Origin: Pseudomonas sp. KU26590
GTDB lineage: Bacteria > Pseudomonadota > Gammaproteobacteria > Pseudomonadales > Pseudomonadaceae
NCBI RefSeq assembly: GCF_026153515.1
Contig: NZ_CP110644.1
Coordinates: 4,493,501 to 4,557,500 of the forward strand
Length of the DNA stretch: 64,000 bases
Direction: 5' to 3'
A program made the position numbers and the translations under genes. The notes beneath the pieces were generated by a model. That model saw only the letters and a list, made by a program, of their open reading frames with translations, was not told where the DNA came from and ran no database searches. Shown piece after piece: positions 26,026-35,317 of this stretch. Numbering within the stretch: the stretch's first letter is position 1; each line of letters starts with the position of its first letter.

Positions 26026-27351
26026 ATGACCCCTATCCGACCTTCTTCGCCTTTCATCCCGCCCAGCCCTTCGCCAACCACAGAAACGTCCGAGGCCAGC
26101 CCGACGCTGCACGCGGCCGTTGCCAATCGCGACGCCGAGGCTCTGGCGCGACTGCGCAAGGACGGCCAGCGTGCCAACACCTTGAACGCCGAAGGCCATT
26201 CACCGCTGGATGTGCTCGACAAAATGCGCGACATCGACGAGCGCAGCCGCTCCGGTTTGCGCATGGCGTTGCTGCAGTCACTCAACCCGACGGCGCCCCT
26301 GGCCTATGCCAAGCCTGAAGCGCTGCACGGAACGCCGTGGGGGCTGGAAATCCTGCAATCAGGGGCGCTCAAAGGCGGCGTCAATGATGCAAAAGGAGGC
26401 AGCCAGTCTCTGGAAGGTAAAGTGTTTTTCTCTGATCGCACCCGGGAGAGCTCGACCGACACGACCACCCGGCCGAACCTGCGCAGCAAGGCCCGCACCT
26501 ATGCATTGGGCAAAGGGGTGAACACCAGTAACGCGCAATCACGGGCGCTGCAACACCGCATGGCGCAGGTCATCCTCCATGCCCTCAACACCGGCAAAGC
26601 GCTGCCGCCCAATGCCATGGCGCCATCAATCGACGTCGCCGATGCCGAGCAAGTGCCTGCCGAAGGTGCCGCATGGCTGCAGCGTTTTCTACACGCCAAC
26701 TACATCCTCAAGCCTGTCGGGCGAAAGTTCATCGGCGCGCCGCTCGATGAACATGTGGGTGACTTGAAATTGCCGGGTTCCATCGCCTTGCGGTCTGGCG
26801 GACAGCGTAATGAGCTAAGGGGGGAAGACCTGAACCGTTTCTATCACCAGGCCGCGAGTGAGCTGCTGCGCTCCCTCGAAGATGGCAAAGCCCCGTACCT
26901 GAGCTTGCTGAATCAGGGCGGCGTCGTACCGCTGGTGTTCGGTTTCGAGAAGATCAACAACCTGTCCACCCATGCGATTCAGTACCCCTCCGACACCAAG
27001 CAATATTCCTATCAGAACAAGGAGCACCCGTTGTCGGGAAGCCCGGAAAACGGCGGCAAGTTGAAGGAGATGGAAGTGCGAGGCCTGGATGATTTCGCCA
27101 CGGTCTGCCTGGGCTGCGCCATCAAAGGTGTCGACCTGCCCGCCGATCTGGTGGTGCGCGTGAAGACCCAGAGGAGTGAAAAAGCCCAGTACCTGGACGC
27201 ATCGCAGACTGCAATGTTCATGCAGAAGATGGCGGCTCAAGTGGCCGAGTACTCGGGAGATAAGCCACTGGGCACCCTTGATCTGCACCAGTTGCAGCGC
27301 ATCAATTCCGACATACGGGCCAAGAATTTAAGTGAATGGCTCCCGGTTTGA
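26026..27351 (+). CDS. candidate HrpL-regulated type III effector, ankyrin-like and ART-like regions
   Basis: A 441-residue protein not recognised as any named effector. The N-terminus fits the Pseudomonas type III signal rules: Ile at position 4, no acidic residue in the first 12, and six Ser within residues 1-25 in a Pro/Ser/Thr-rich context. Residues about 27-66 read as one ankyrin-type unit (TLHAAVANRDAEALARLRKDG, then NAEGHSPLDVL). At 100-136, LHGTPWGLEILQSGAL followed by GKVFFSD resembles the start of an H-Y/F-E ADP-ribosyltransferase or RNA 2'-phosphotransferase-like fold, with H101, F134/F135 and a possible E350 in KEMEVRG. There is no signal peptide or membrane segment. A perfect hrp box lies 27 bases upstream; the ribosome site is weak. 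Effector status is well supported, enzymatic role is inference. Confidence 0.75.
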   Translation: MTPIRPSSPFIPPSPSPTTETSEASPTLHAAVANRDAEALARLRKDGQRANTLNAEGHSPLDVLDKMRDIDERSRSGLRMALLQSLNPTAPLAYAKPEALHGTPWGLEILQSGALKGGVNDAKGGSQSLEGKVFFSDRTRESSTDTTTRPNLRSKARTYALGKGVNTSNAQSRALQHRMAQVILHALNTGKALPPNAMAPSIDVADAEQVPAEGAAWLQRFLHANYILKPVGRKFIGAPLDEHVGDLKLPGSIALRSGGQRNELRGEDLNRFYHQAASELLRSLEDGKAPYLSLLNQGGVVPLVFGFEKINNLSTHAIQYPSDTKQYSYQNKEHPLSGSPENGGKLKEMEVRGLDDFATVCLGCAIKGVDLPADLVVRVKTQRSEKAQYLDASQTAMFMQKMAAQVAEYSGDKPLGTLDLHQLQRINSDIRAKNLSEWLPV

Positions 27352-27399
27352 TGGTACGAGTGTGCGCCCCACTCCCACCTTCTACTGGAGCGCACCCCC

Positions 27400-28272
27400 A
27401 TGAAAATCGGCTTTTTGGGCCTCGGCAATATGGGTCAGGCCGTGGCTGGCAATCTGTTGAAAGGCGGTCATGAACTGCTGGTCTGGAACCGTTCCCCCGA
27501 GGCCGCGCAGCCACTGGTCGAGCAAGGCGCCACGGCAGTCACCGAGCCTGCGCAGGCATTCGCCGCCGACGTGGTGTTCAGCATGCTCGCCGACGACAAG
27601 GCCCTGCGCGCCGTGCTGCTGGATTCCGGTCTGCTCAAGCCACTCAAGGGTCCGCTGATCCACATCAACATGGCGACCATTTCCGTGACCTTCGCCGACG
27701 AGCTGGCCGAGCTGCACGCCGCACAGGGCATCGACTACATCGCCGCGCCGGTGATGGGCCGCCCGAACATGGCCGCCGCCGCGAAGCTGAACATCATGGC
27801 CGCCGGCGCTGCCCAGGCCATCGACCGGGTGCAGCCGTTGTTCGACCTGATCGGCAGCAAGACCTGGCGCATCGGCGACAAACCCTCCAGCGCCAACGCC
27901 ATGAAACTGGCCATGAATTTCATGCTGGTCTCGGCCATCGAAGCGATGAGCGAGGCGGCCGTGCTGGTCACCCGCCACGGTCTGAAATCCGCCGATCTGG
28001 TGGAGCTGGCGTCGGGAACGATCTTCCCCGGCCCGGTGTACGCCGGTTATGGCGCGTTGATCGGCGAACGCACGTACGAGCCGGCCGCGTTCAAGGCGGT
28101 GCTCGGGCTCAAGGACGTGGATCTGGTGCTAGCCGCAGCCAGCCAGGTTTCAGTGCAGATGCCGAGCGCCGAGATGATTCGCGCCCACTTGCAGGACGCC
28201 ATCGACCACGGTCAGGGCGAGATGGACCTGGCGGTGTTGGCCGAAGTGGCGGAGCGACGCAATCCGCGCTGA
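27400..28272 (+). CDS. NAD(P)-dependent oxidoreductase, 3-hydroxyisobutyrate dehydrogenase family
   Basis: A 290-residue beta-hydroxyacid dehydrogenase. The Rossmann motif GFLGLGNMGQAVAGNLLKGGHELLVWNRSP is at the N-terminus. The substrate-binding loop reads APVMGRPNMAAAAKL (usually APVSGG), and the catalytic lysine sits in ANAMKLAMNF at about residue 170. The altered loop suggests a substrate other than 3-hydroxyisobutyrate, for example tartronate or succinic semialdehyde-type compounds or imines. It is transcribed 48 bases after the effector candidate but with its own ribosome site (GGAGCGC); co-transcription from the hrp box is possible but unproven. Confidence 0.85.
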   Translation: MKIGFLGLGNMGQAVAGNLLKGGHELLVWNRSPEAAQPLVEQGATAVTEPAQAFAADVVFSMLADDKALRAVLLDSGLLKPLKGPLIHINMATISVTFADELAELHAAQGIDYIAAPVMGRPNMAAAAKLNIMAAGAAQAIDRVQPLFDLIGSKTWRIGDKPSSANAMKLAMNFMLVSAIEAMSEAAVLVTRHGLKSADLVELASGTIFPGPVYAGYGALIGERTYEPAAFKAVLGLKDVDLVLAAASQVSVQMPSAEMIRAHLQDAIDHGQGEMDLAVLAEVAERRNPR

Positions 28273-28314
28273 GTGCTCTTTGGCCTGCCGTTGATGTGAG
28301 GTGCAGCCGTCAGC

Positions 28315-28965
28315 TCATGGCCGGGCGACGTGAAGCCGGTGCAGCGTGATCTTGCGCACTTCCTGCTTGCTGATTTCGATGTGCCGCGTGAGCAACTGCT
28401 GGGCCTGCCCGGTCTGGCGATCGAGCACGGCGTCGAGAATCTCGCCGTGCTCGTCATAGGTCGCCTCGATGCGCGCCGCCTGGGTGAAATCCAGGCGGCG
28501 AATGATGCGGATCTTCTCGGTGATCTCCAGGTGCAGGCGCGCCATCTCGGTGTTGCCTGCCGCCTCCAGCAACGCGCAATGGAACCGCTCGTCCAGCGCT
28601 GACACCTGCTGGGCGTCTTGCAGGCGTTCGAAAGGCGCGACGAGCCAAGTGCGTTTCAGCTCGGCGATGACCGAATGTTGCTCCAGATCCAGTGCCTCCA
28701 GACGCGCCAGCGCCGCGCATTCCAGCACGATGCGCACGTCGTAAAGCTCTTCGAAATAATTGAAATCGAACGCCCTCACCCGCCAGCCGCTGCGGAAATA
28801 CACCTCCAGATAGCCTTCGCGCTCCAGCCGATACAGCGCCTGCCGCACCGGCGTGCGGCTGGCCTGCACGCGCTCGGCCACCTCGCCTTCGCTGAAGCGA
28901 TCCCCCGGCAGCAGGCGGAACGCGAAGATGTCGTCCTTGAGCTGCTGATAGATGCGCTCGGCCAT
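28315..28965 (-). CDS. GntR family regulator, FCD domain
   Basis: A 216-residue FadR-subfamily repressor. The winged helix at the N-terminus includes GDRFSEGEVAERVQASRTPVRQALYRLEREGYLEV, and the all-helical FCD ligand domain carries its metal or acid-binding Asp and His residues (ALDERFHCALLEAAGNTEM, DEHGEILDAVLDRQTGQAQQLLTRHIE). The likely target is the allophanate hydrolase gene just upstream on the same strand, since the pair is compact. The ATG at 28965 has no clear ribosome site; the frame stays open upstream without a better start codon. Confidence 0.85.
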   Translation of the reverse strand: MAERIYQQLKDDIFAFRLLPGDRFSEGEVAERVQASRTPVRQALYRLEREGYLEVYFRSGWRVRAFDFNYFEELYDVRIVLECAALARLEALDLEQHSVIAELKRTWLVAPFERLQDAQQVSALDERFHCALLEAAGNTEMARLHLEITEKIRIIRRLDFTQAARIEATYDEHGEILDAVLDRQTGQAQQLLTRHIEISKQEVRKITLHRLHVARP

Positions 28966-29075
28966 GTTGTCCGGGCGCCGTTTGGGTGTCTGTGAAGGGA
29001 TGATGGCCTGGGTGCTCCGGCAGGTGATCTGTGCGCCTGACGCGACGGCGTTCTGGGGCCGCGTCAGGCGTTGGG

Positions 29076-30914
29076 TCAGGCTTGTTTCAGGCTGGCGATG
29101 TACGCGCGCCAGCCGCCGAAAGCGGTGATGTCCAGCGCGCCATCAATTGCCCAGGGTTCGCAGATGAAGCCCTTGACGCTGCGACCGTCGTTCAGCGTCA
29201 GGTTGCCGATGCCCAGCGGCGCGGGAATCTCGGCAACGAACTCGCCAAAGCGCGCCAGCGGGATGTCCCACAGCTCCACGATGATCGACGTACCGCCCGC
29301 GGATTTGACCAGCCCCGGTTTGGGCGGCACGGTCCCGGGCAAGGCGTAGAGCCGGTAATCGCCCGCCGTCAGGGTCTGTTCGACCAGCACGGCATCGCGA
29401 CTGGTCAGCTGGACGTTCAGCGGCATGCCGGTGAGGTGCGCGCCCACCACGGCAACGCGAACACTACCGCGCGGTGCAGTCGCTGACGAAGTTGTCGGCG
29501 CTGGCCACGCTGGCATTGCGCGGCCGGTTGCGCCCATCGGCAAGCCGACGCTTTCCTGCCATCGCTGGCCGAATTGAGCGAGCGCTGTGTCGTGCCAGGC
29601 CGGCGCAATCAGCGTGATCCCCGACGGCAAGCCATCGGCGCGCATACCGGCAGGCAATGCCAGGGCCGAGAGGTCCGCCAGGTTGGTGAAGTTGGTGTAG
29701 AAGCCGAACTGCGAGTTGTACAGCACCGGCTCTGCGGCCATTTCCGCCTGGGTGCGCAGGGTCGCGGAAGTGGGCACGACCAAAGCGTCGAACCCGGCCA
29801 GCGCGTCGTTGATCTGCCGGCTCAGCGTGGCGCGCAGGTACTCGGCGCGGTAGGCGTCACAGGCGCTGTAAGCCAGGCCGCTTTCGACGATGCCACGCAC
29901 CACCGGGTTGATGGCGTTGGGGTTGGTTTCCAGCATCGAGGTCAGGGCGACGGTGCGTTCGGCGACCCAGGGGCCGTAATACAACTGCTCGGCCAGGGCC
30001 TTGAACGGGGCGAAGTCAATGCGCGTGATCTCGGCGCCCATGCCGCTCAAACGATGCAGTGCCTGCTCGAACACGGCTTGATTCTGCGCATCACCGAAGA
30101 ACTCCAGCGTATCCGGCACGGCCAGCTTCATCGCGGCGCGGAAGCCCACCGGCGCCGTGCCCGGGTTGTGGCGGGAATAGGCGTCATCGCCATCGAAGCC
30201 TTCGGCCAGGCCGGCGACTGTTTGGGCGTCTGCTACGGTCAGCGCGAAGATGGAAATGCAGTCCACCGTCTTGCACGCCGGCACCAGCCCGGTATTCGGC
30301 AAGCGGCCCTTGGTGGGTTTCAGCCCAACGATGTTGTTGAACCCGGCCGGCACCCGGCCCGAGCCAGCGGTGTCGGTGCCCAACGAAAACGCAACAAGCC
30401 CCCGCGCCACCACCGACGCCGAGCCAGAGCTCGAACCGCCGCTGACGTAATCGGGGTTGAAGCTGTTGGGCACAGCGCCGTGGGGCGAGCGGGTGCCGAC
30501 CAGGCCGGTGGCGAACTGATCGAGATTAGTCTTGCCCATCAAAATCGCCCCCGCTGCGCGCAGTCGGGCAACCACGGTCGCGTCTTTGCTCGCTGTGTAG
30601 GCAAATTCCGGGCACGCCGCCGTCGTCGGCCAGCCGGCTGCGTCGATGTTGTCCTTGATCGCGAACGGCACGCCGTACAACGGCAATTGGGTGATGTCGC
30701 CATTGACTGCAGCAAGACGCTCAGCCAGGGCATCGAGCTGCTCACTGATCTGCGCCTGACTGGCCCGGGCGATCCACGCCGTGTCGGTTTCCGGGTAAGC
30801 GCTGGCGAGCGACAGCAGCACGTCAGGCGACAACTGCCCGGTCTGATAGGCCGTCAGCCACTCGTTGAAGGTCCAGCCGATATGAGGGTTTTGGAGGTCG
30901 TGCATGGGAGGCAT
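29076..30914 (-). CDS. atzF: allophanate hydrolase
   Basis: Hydrolyses allophanate to ammonia and carbon dioxide, the second step of urea breakdown by the urea carboxylase route. The 612-residue protein has the amidase domain (about 70-470) with catalytic Lys in AIKDNIDAAGWPTTAACPEF, cis-Ser in SGGSSSGSASVVARG and nucleophile Ser in GTDTAGSGRVPAGF. A C-terminal domain follows, with GMPLNVQLTSRDAVLVEQTLTAGDYRLYALPG. Start at 30914 (MPPMHDL) or 30905; the longer open frame runs into a REP-rich stretch. Urea carboxylase, the usual partner, is not in the window. The GntR gene follows. Confidence 0.88.
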   Translation of the reverse strand: MPPMHDLQNPHIGWTFNEWLTAYQTGQLSPDVLLSLASAYPETDTAWIARASQAQISEQLDALAERLAAVNGDITQLPLYGVPFAIKDNIDAAGWPTTAACPEFAYTASKDATVVARLRAAGAILMGKTNLDQFATGLVGTRSPHGAVPNSFNPDYVSGGSSSGSASVVARGLVAFSLGTDTAGSGRVPAGFNNIVGLKPTKGRLPNTGLVPACKTVDCISIFALTVADAQTVAGLAEGFDGDDAYSRHNPGTAPVGFRAAMKLAVPDTLEFFGDAQNQAVFEQALHRLSGMGAEITRIDFAPFKALAEQLYYGPWVAERTVALTSMLETNPNAINPVVRGIVESGLAYSACDAYRAEYLRATLSRQINDALAGFDALVVPTSATLRTQAEMAAEPVLYNSQFGFYTNFTNLADLSALALPAGMRADGLPSGITLIAPAWHDTALAQFGQRWQESVGLPMGATGRAMPAWPAPTTSSATAPRGSVRVAVVGAHLTGMPLNVQLTSRDAVLVEQTLTAGDYRLYALPGTVPPKPGLVKSAGGTSIIVELWDIPLARFGEFVAEIPAPLGIGNLTLNDGRSVKGFICEPWAIDGALDITAFGGWRAYIASLKQA

Positions 30915-31079
30915 CCATCTTGTATCCAAGTTAGGATTCAACAAAAGCAAAAGCCGGGCCATTGGGGGGAAGGTCCGGATTGCTTGGGGATTACGGATTT
31001 TGCGGTTTAATTCGCAGGTTCGCGTGCGCCTCAAAGATGCACCGCGTGCAGGGTTTTGGTGCCGGCTCGCACACCGCGA

Positions 31080-31392
31080 TCCCACAGTGAGGCCGGCTTC
31101 AGCCGGGAAGACATTCGGCGGCACACCACAAAAGTGATGGCGAACACACCGGCCTCTTCCCGGCTGAAACCAGTCCTACAATGAGCGCGCGTTCCTCCAG
31201 CCAGACCGGTGACGCGGAGCGTCAGGGGGATGCATTCCCACGCGGAGCGTGAGGAACGATCAAAAAAGTGATGGCGAACACACTGGCCCCTTCCCGGCTA
31301 AAGCCGGTCCCACAAAAAGCATCGCGTGCATCCAGTGGGATCGGCTCCGACTGTAGGACCGGCTTTAGCCGGGAAGCCTTTGATCTGCTTTA
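31080..31392. repeat. mosaic of REP palindromes and CGCGGAGCG hairpin repeat
   Basis: Contains REPs near 31090, 31160, 31290 and 31355 in both orientations. Between two copies of AAAAGTGATGGCGAACACAC (31130 and 31267) sits a second repeat family made of two hairpins, GTGACGCGGAGCGTCA-like and CCACGCGGAGCGTG-like, ending GGAACGATC (31202-31261). The same family recurs inverted at 49660-49795 and 50630-50762. Confidence 0.85.
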
Positions 31393-31399
31393 AAAGCGC

Positions 31400-31688
31400 T
31401 TTTGATCTTCCTACGCAAAAAGTCCAGTCACCGCCAAACGCGACTTGGGTGCAGGCTGAACGCAGGTCTCGCGCAGTGGGCCGAGCCGCATGGATGCGGC
31501 GAGAGCGCCGTCAGGACATGGATGTCCGTTCGGCGCGGGCCCACGGAGAGAGACCGGAGTGAAGGAACCCGACGAAGTCGGGCCCAACCAGGAGCAGGCA
31601 CTTTTGCTTACTTTTGGTGCTTTTCAAAAGTAAGTCGCCGAAGGCGAAACAGTCTGCCCCCAGGCAGACGCTCTTGATCTTCTCCCAG
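31400..31688. repeat. structured repeat, copy A (three-way-junction-like, hairpin-rich)
   Basis: A repeat of about 290 bases, also present at 49905 and 50925. The central part can fold into an outer stem (31476-31482 with 31538-31544, GTGGGCC/GGCCCAC). This encloses hairpin 1 (31485-31491 with 31494-31500) and hairpin 2 (31505-31510 with 31531-31536, inner 31514-31519 with 31522-31527). Both hairpin tips read CATGGATG. A further 10-bp hairpin (31607-31616 with 31625-31634, loop GTGCTTTT) and a CGCC-GAA-GGCG hairpin follow. It ends next to the stop codon of the dienelactone hydrolase gene. Confidence 0.8.
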
Positions 31689-31695
31689 CCTCACC

Positions 31696-32583
31696 TCAGA
31701 CCAGATACTTCTTGAACCAATCCAACGTCCGGTTCCACGCCAATGTCGCCGCAGCGTCGTCATACCGCGGCGTAGAGTCTTTATGAAAACCGTGGTTGGC
31801 GCCTTTATAGATATGAGCCTCGTAAGTCTTCCCCGCCGCCTTCAAGGCCGCCTCATACGCCGGCCAACCATCGGTGATCGGCTTGTCCAGCTCGGCGTAA
31901 TGCAACAACAGCGGCGCCTTGATCCGGCTGACATCTTCGGCCTTGGGCTGGCGACCATAAAACGGCACCGCCGCCGCCAGCTCCGGATAAGCCACGGCAG
32001 CAGCATTACAGACACCCCCGCCATAACAAAACCCAGTGATCCCGACCTTGCCGGTGGAAGCATGATGAGCCATCAGCCACTCGATGCCCGCAAAAAAGTC
32101 ATTCATCAGTTTCTCGGGATCGACCTTCGCCTGCAGATCCCGGCCTTTATCGTCGTTGCCCGGATAGCCGCCGACCGAGGACAAACCATCAGGCGCCAAC
32201 GCGATAAAACCCGCCTTGGCCACCCGGCGGGCGACGTCTTCGATGTAAGGGTTCAGACCGCGATTCTCATGCACCACCATCACCGAGGCGACTTTGCCAT
32301 CGGCCTTCGCCGGCCGCACCAGATACCCGCGCACCTGGCCGTGCCCTTTGGGCGACGGGTAGGAAATGTATTCAGCAATGATGTCCGGGTCGGTGAACTC
32401 GACCTGCTCGGCGAGCGCGTAATTGGGGCTCAGCGAGGCCAGAATCGTCGTCGCGGCAAGCCCGCCCACGGCGAACACTGCCGCGCGATCGAGAAACTCC
32501 CGGCGATTGATCTTGCCGTGAACGTAGTAGTCGTAAAGCTCAAGCAGTTCCGGGGCGAAGTCTTTGGCGGTGAGACGGGTCAT
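31696..32583 (-). CDS. dienelactone hydrolase family protein
   Basis: A 295-residue alpha/beta hydrolase. The nucleophile is Cys in [14 protein letters not shown], with the acid in HYAELDKPI and the His in YKGANHGFH, the usual Cys-Asp/Glu-His set of the family. The N-terminus contains [28 protein letters not shown], which looks like a twin-arginine export signal placed after about 25 extra residues. This arrangement is known in this subfamily and suggests a periplasmic enzyme. Substrate unknown (lactones or carboxylic esters). It is a single gene; its 3' side meets structured repeat copy A. Confidence 0.85.
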   Translation of the reverse strand: MTRLTAKDFAPELLELYDYYVHGKINRREFLDRAAVFAVGGLAATTILASLSPNYALAEQVEFTDPDIIAEYISYPSPKGHGQVRGYLVRPAKADGKVASVMVVHENRGLNPYIEDVARRVAKAGFIALAPDGLSSVGGYPGNDDKGRDLQAKVDPEKLMNDFFAGIEWLMAHHASTGKVGITGFCYGGGVCNAAAVAYPELAAAVPFYGRQPKAEDVSRIKAPLLLHYAELDKPITDGWPAYEAALKAAGKTYEAHIYKGANHGFHKDSTPRYDDAAATLAWNRTLDWFKKYLV

Positions 32584-32850
32584 CTGTACGCATCCTCATC
32601 GAGTTTCAGCGGCCACAGGCGCGAAAGCGCCGCCTGAAGGTGCCGCGCCGAGCCCTCAGTAAAGCAGTATTTCGCCCGCCTGTATCAAGCTGCGCTGCAA
32701 CAGCACCCCACTTTCAAACGCTCCCTTTCCAACACGCCCGTTGTGGGCTAGCCTGAGCGGCGCAGTTGTACGACGACGTACAAAGCCACTTTTCATCGAA
32801 AAATGGCCTCTGCTTGACGCCTCCATCAACAATAAAAAAGGGATGCACCC

Positions 32851-33282
32851 ATGACCAGACTCAAACTGACCCTCGGCTTCTTGTGCCTGTTTTCAGGCTT
32901 CGTCGCCGCCGCACCCTCTGCCGATGAGCAAGACGTCGCCAAAGCTGTCGACAAAATGACCCAGGCGATGCTGCACAAAGACGTCGCGGCCCTGGGCGCG
33001 CTGACTTCAGACAACGTCACCTACGGACACTCCAGCGGCAAAGTCCAGAACAAGGAAGAGTTCATCGCCGACATCGAAACCGGGCGCAGCGGCTTCAACA
33101 CCCTGGAAATGAAAAACCAGAAAATCAACATGAATGGCGACGTCGCCCTGGTGCGCAACCACTTCTCGGCCGAGGCCGTGAACAGTGGCAAGGTAGTGCC
33201 GACCGAGATCGAAAACTTTCAGGTCTGGCAGAAACAGAAAGGCCAGTGGCTGCTGATCGGGCGCCAGGCGTTCAAATTCTGA
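32851..33282 (+). CDS. exported SnoaL/NTF2-like protein
   Basis: A 143-residue protein with a signal peptide (MTRLKLTLGFLCLFSGFVAAAP) and a DUF4440/NTF2-like domain: AVDKMTQAMLHKDVAALGALTSDNVTYGHSSGKVQNKEEFIADIETG and FQVWQKQKGQWLLIGRQAFKF. The family has a hydrophobic pocket and varied roles, and no reaction can be named. GGGATG lies upstream of the ATG. It faces the LysR gene at its 3' end, with about 90 bases between. Confidence 0.8.
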   Translation: MTRLKLTLGFLCLFSGFVAAAPSADEQDVAKAVDKMTQAMLHKDVAALGALTSDNVTYGHSSGKVQNKEEFIADIETGRSGFNTLEMKNQKINMNGDVALVRNHFSAEAVNSGKVVPTEIENFQVWQKQKGQWLLIGRQAFKF

Positions 33283-33369
33283 TGGCATGACTTCCAACAT
33301 GTAGCCGACCAGGCGCCTGAGAGGGTCAGGCGCCGGTCGGCGACACGTCTGTTTTTACATCCCGTTGAG

Positions 33370-34254
33370 CTACAACGCCTCCAGCTCCTGTAACACCTCC
33401 AGCACATACCCGGTCGAGCGTTCGACGCTCCCGGCCCGGTGCGCAATGCCCAATTCCCGCCACAACGCCGGCAGCAACGGGCGCATGACGATGCGGCTTT
33501 CCGGAACCGGCGTGGACGCCTCATGGGGCAGCAACGTCGCGCCATAGCCCGCCCCCACCAGACTCTTGATCGCGTCGTTGTAATTGAGCTGAATGCGCGG
33601 CGTCGGCTGCGGCCCTTCGCCGGCAAACCACTCCGCCACTTGGCGGGACAGCCGCGTGGTGGCGTCGTTGAGAATCAGCGGCTGACTGGCAAGCCACGTC
33701 GGCGTGATGACCAGCGGACAGTCCCAGCGCGCCGGCAGAAACGCCATCACCGGGTCACGCCGCCAGGGCTGAATCGACAAGCCCTTGACCGGCGCCTGGG
33801 GCAGCGCAATCACGCCGATGTCCAGGCTGCCATCCGCGAGCTTTTGCAACGTCTGTTGCGACGTCAATACCGCGACCTGCACGTCGATGCCGGGGTGCAA
33901 CTGCGCCAGGGTTTCCAGCGCCTGGGGCAGCAATTGCGCGATGACACCGGTTGACGCCCCTAGTCGCACCCGTCCGGCCAGACCTTTGACCTGTCGCTCG
34001 ACGTCTTCCAGCGCCTGCTCGGCATCGGCCAACAGGCGCCGCGCGCGCTCGATCAGGGTGTCGCCGATGGCCGAAGGTTGAACCCGCCCGCGGGTGCGCG
34101 AGAGCAACACGCCGCCCACCCGTTGCTCCAGGTCGGCAATGTGCAGGCTGACGGTCGGCGGCGCGAGATTGAGCACCCGCGCCGCTTCGGCAAACGACCC
34201 GTGATCGGCGATGGCCACCAGGGTGCGCAAACGATCCAGACTGATTTCTCGCAC
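33370..34254 (-). CDS. LysR family transcriptional regulator
   Basis: A 294-residue regulator. The N-terminal winged helix reads [56 protein letters not shown], and the effector domain begins at [19 protein letters not shown]. It starts at GTG 34254 with GGAGAGG upstream. It is divergent from argC with 117 bases between the starts, so it may control argC or only itself. The effector is unknown. Confidence 0.88.
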   Translation of the reverse strand: MREISLDRLRTLVAIADHGSFAEAARVLNLAPPTVSLHIADLEQRVGGVLLSRTRGRVQPSAIGDTLIERARRLLADAEQALEDVERQVKGLAGRVRLGASTGVIAQLLPQALETLAQLHPGIDVQVAVLTSQQTLQKLADGSLDIGVIALPQAPVKGLSIQPWRRDPVMAFLPARWDCPLVITPTWLASQPLILNDATTRLSRQVAEWFAGEGPQPTPRIQLNYNDAIKSLVGAGYGATLLPHEASTPVPESRIVMRPLLPALWRELGIAHRAGSVERSTGYVLEVLQELEAL

Positions 34255-34371
34255 GGATCGGCCTCTCCTTCAGAAAAACTGCAGTGTACCGTCAATAAAT
34301 TCAACTTTCTCTATCAACGAGTGCACTTGAAGATGGCGGTCATTGACGACCTTCTGCGGAAACCTAAACCC

Positions 34372-35295
34372 ATGTCACAGCCCATCATCTTTATCGACGG
34401 CGACCAAGGCACCACCGGCCTGCAAATTCACCAGCGCCTGCAAGGCCGCACCGACCTGCAGGTGGTGACGCTGCCCGCCGAGCATCGCAAGAACCCGGAA
34501 AGCCGCGCCGCCGCGATCAACGCCTGCGACATCGCCGTGCTGTGCCTGCCCGACGACGCCGCCCGGGACGCAGCCGCGAGCATCACCAACTCGAACGTGC
34601 GGGTGATCGACGCCAGTTCTGCCCACCGCACTCACCCCGACTGGGTCTACGGCTTCGCGCAGATGAACGACGACCAGAAAAAAACCATCGCCAGCGCCCG
34701 CCGCGTCAGCAACCCGGGCTGCTACCCCACCGGGGCTATCGGTTTGTTGCGGCCGTTGCTGGAGGCGGGTCTGCTGCCGCGCGATTACCCGATCAGCATC
34801 AACGCGGTGTCGGGCTATTCGGGCAAAGGCCGCGCCGGTGTCGACGAATTTGAGGGGCCGGATGTTGCCCAGGCGATTCCGTTTCAGGTCTACGGTCTGA
34901 GCCTTGCGCACAAGCACGTTCCGGAAATCCAGCAGTACAGCGGGTTGAGCGAGCGGCCGATGTTCGTTCCGGCGTATGGCGCGTTTCGTCAGGGCATCGT
35001 GCTGACCATCGCGCTGCAAACACGGCTGCTGCCCCACGGCGTCACCGGCACGAGGCTGCATGCCGCGCTGGCGGAGCATTATCAGGGCAGCGGGTTTGTT
35101 GAAGTGATGCCGATGGAGCAATCGCGCGCGCTGACCGGGATCGACCCGCGTCAGTTGAACGGCACCGATAACCTGCGGCTGATGGTGTTCGAGAACGACG
35201 GGCATGTGTTGCTGGCGGCCGTGTTCGACAACCTGGGCAAAGGCGCGGCCGGGGCGGCGGTGCAGAACCTGGATTTGATGATCGCGGGTGTGTGA
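34372..35295 (+). CDS. argC: N-acetyl-gamma-glutamyl-phosphate reductase, type 2
   Basis: Third step of arginine synthesis: NADPH reduction of N-acetylglutamyl phosphate to the semialdehyde. The 307 residues match the short type-2 ArgC. The NADP site is [21 protein letters not shown], the catalytic Cys lies in [13 protein letters not shown], and the substrate loop [21 protein letters not shown] is intact, as are the C-terminal [20 protein letters not shown] words. The start at 34372 is chosen by family length; 34333 is an in-frame alternative with no better ribosome site. No other arginine gene is nearby, and many pseudomonads carry a second ArgC, so it may be the accessory copy. Confidence 0.88.
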   Translation: MSQPIIFIDGDQGTTGLQIHQRLQGRTDLQVVTLPAEHRKNPESRAAAINACDIAVLCLPDDAARDAAASITNSNVRVIDASSAHRTHPDWVYGFAQMNDDQKKTIASARRVSNPGCYPTGAIGLLRPLLEAGLLPRDYPISINAVSGYSGKGRAGVDEFEGPDVAQAIPFQVYGLSLAHKHVPEIQQYSGLSERPMFVPAYGAFRQGIVLTIALQTRLLPHGVTGTRLHAALAEHYQGSGFVEVMPMEQSRALTGIDPRQLNGTDNLRLMVFENDGHVLLAAVFDNLGKGAAGAAVQNLDLMIAGV

Positions 35296-35317
35296 AACGG
35301 GTTGGAGCAAGCGCGCG

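Noticed and set aside
26026..28272. Effector candidate plus the following dehydrogenase as an effector-chaperone pair
   Set aside because: The downstream gene is a clear Rossmann dehydrogenase of normal length, not a small acidic chaperone.
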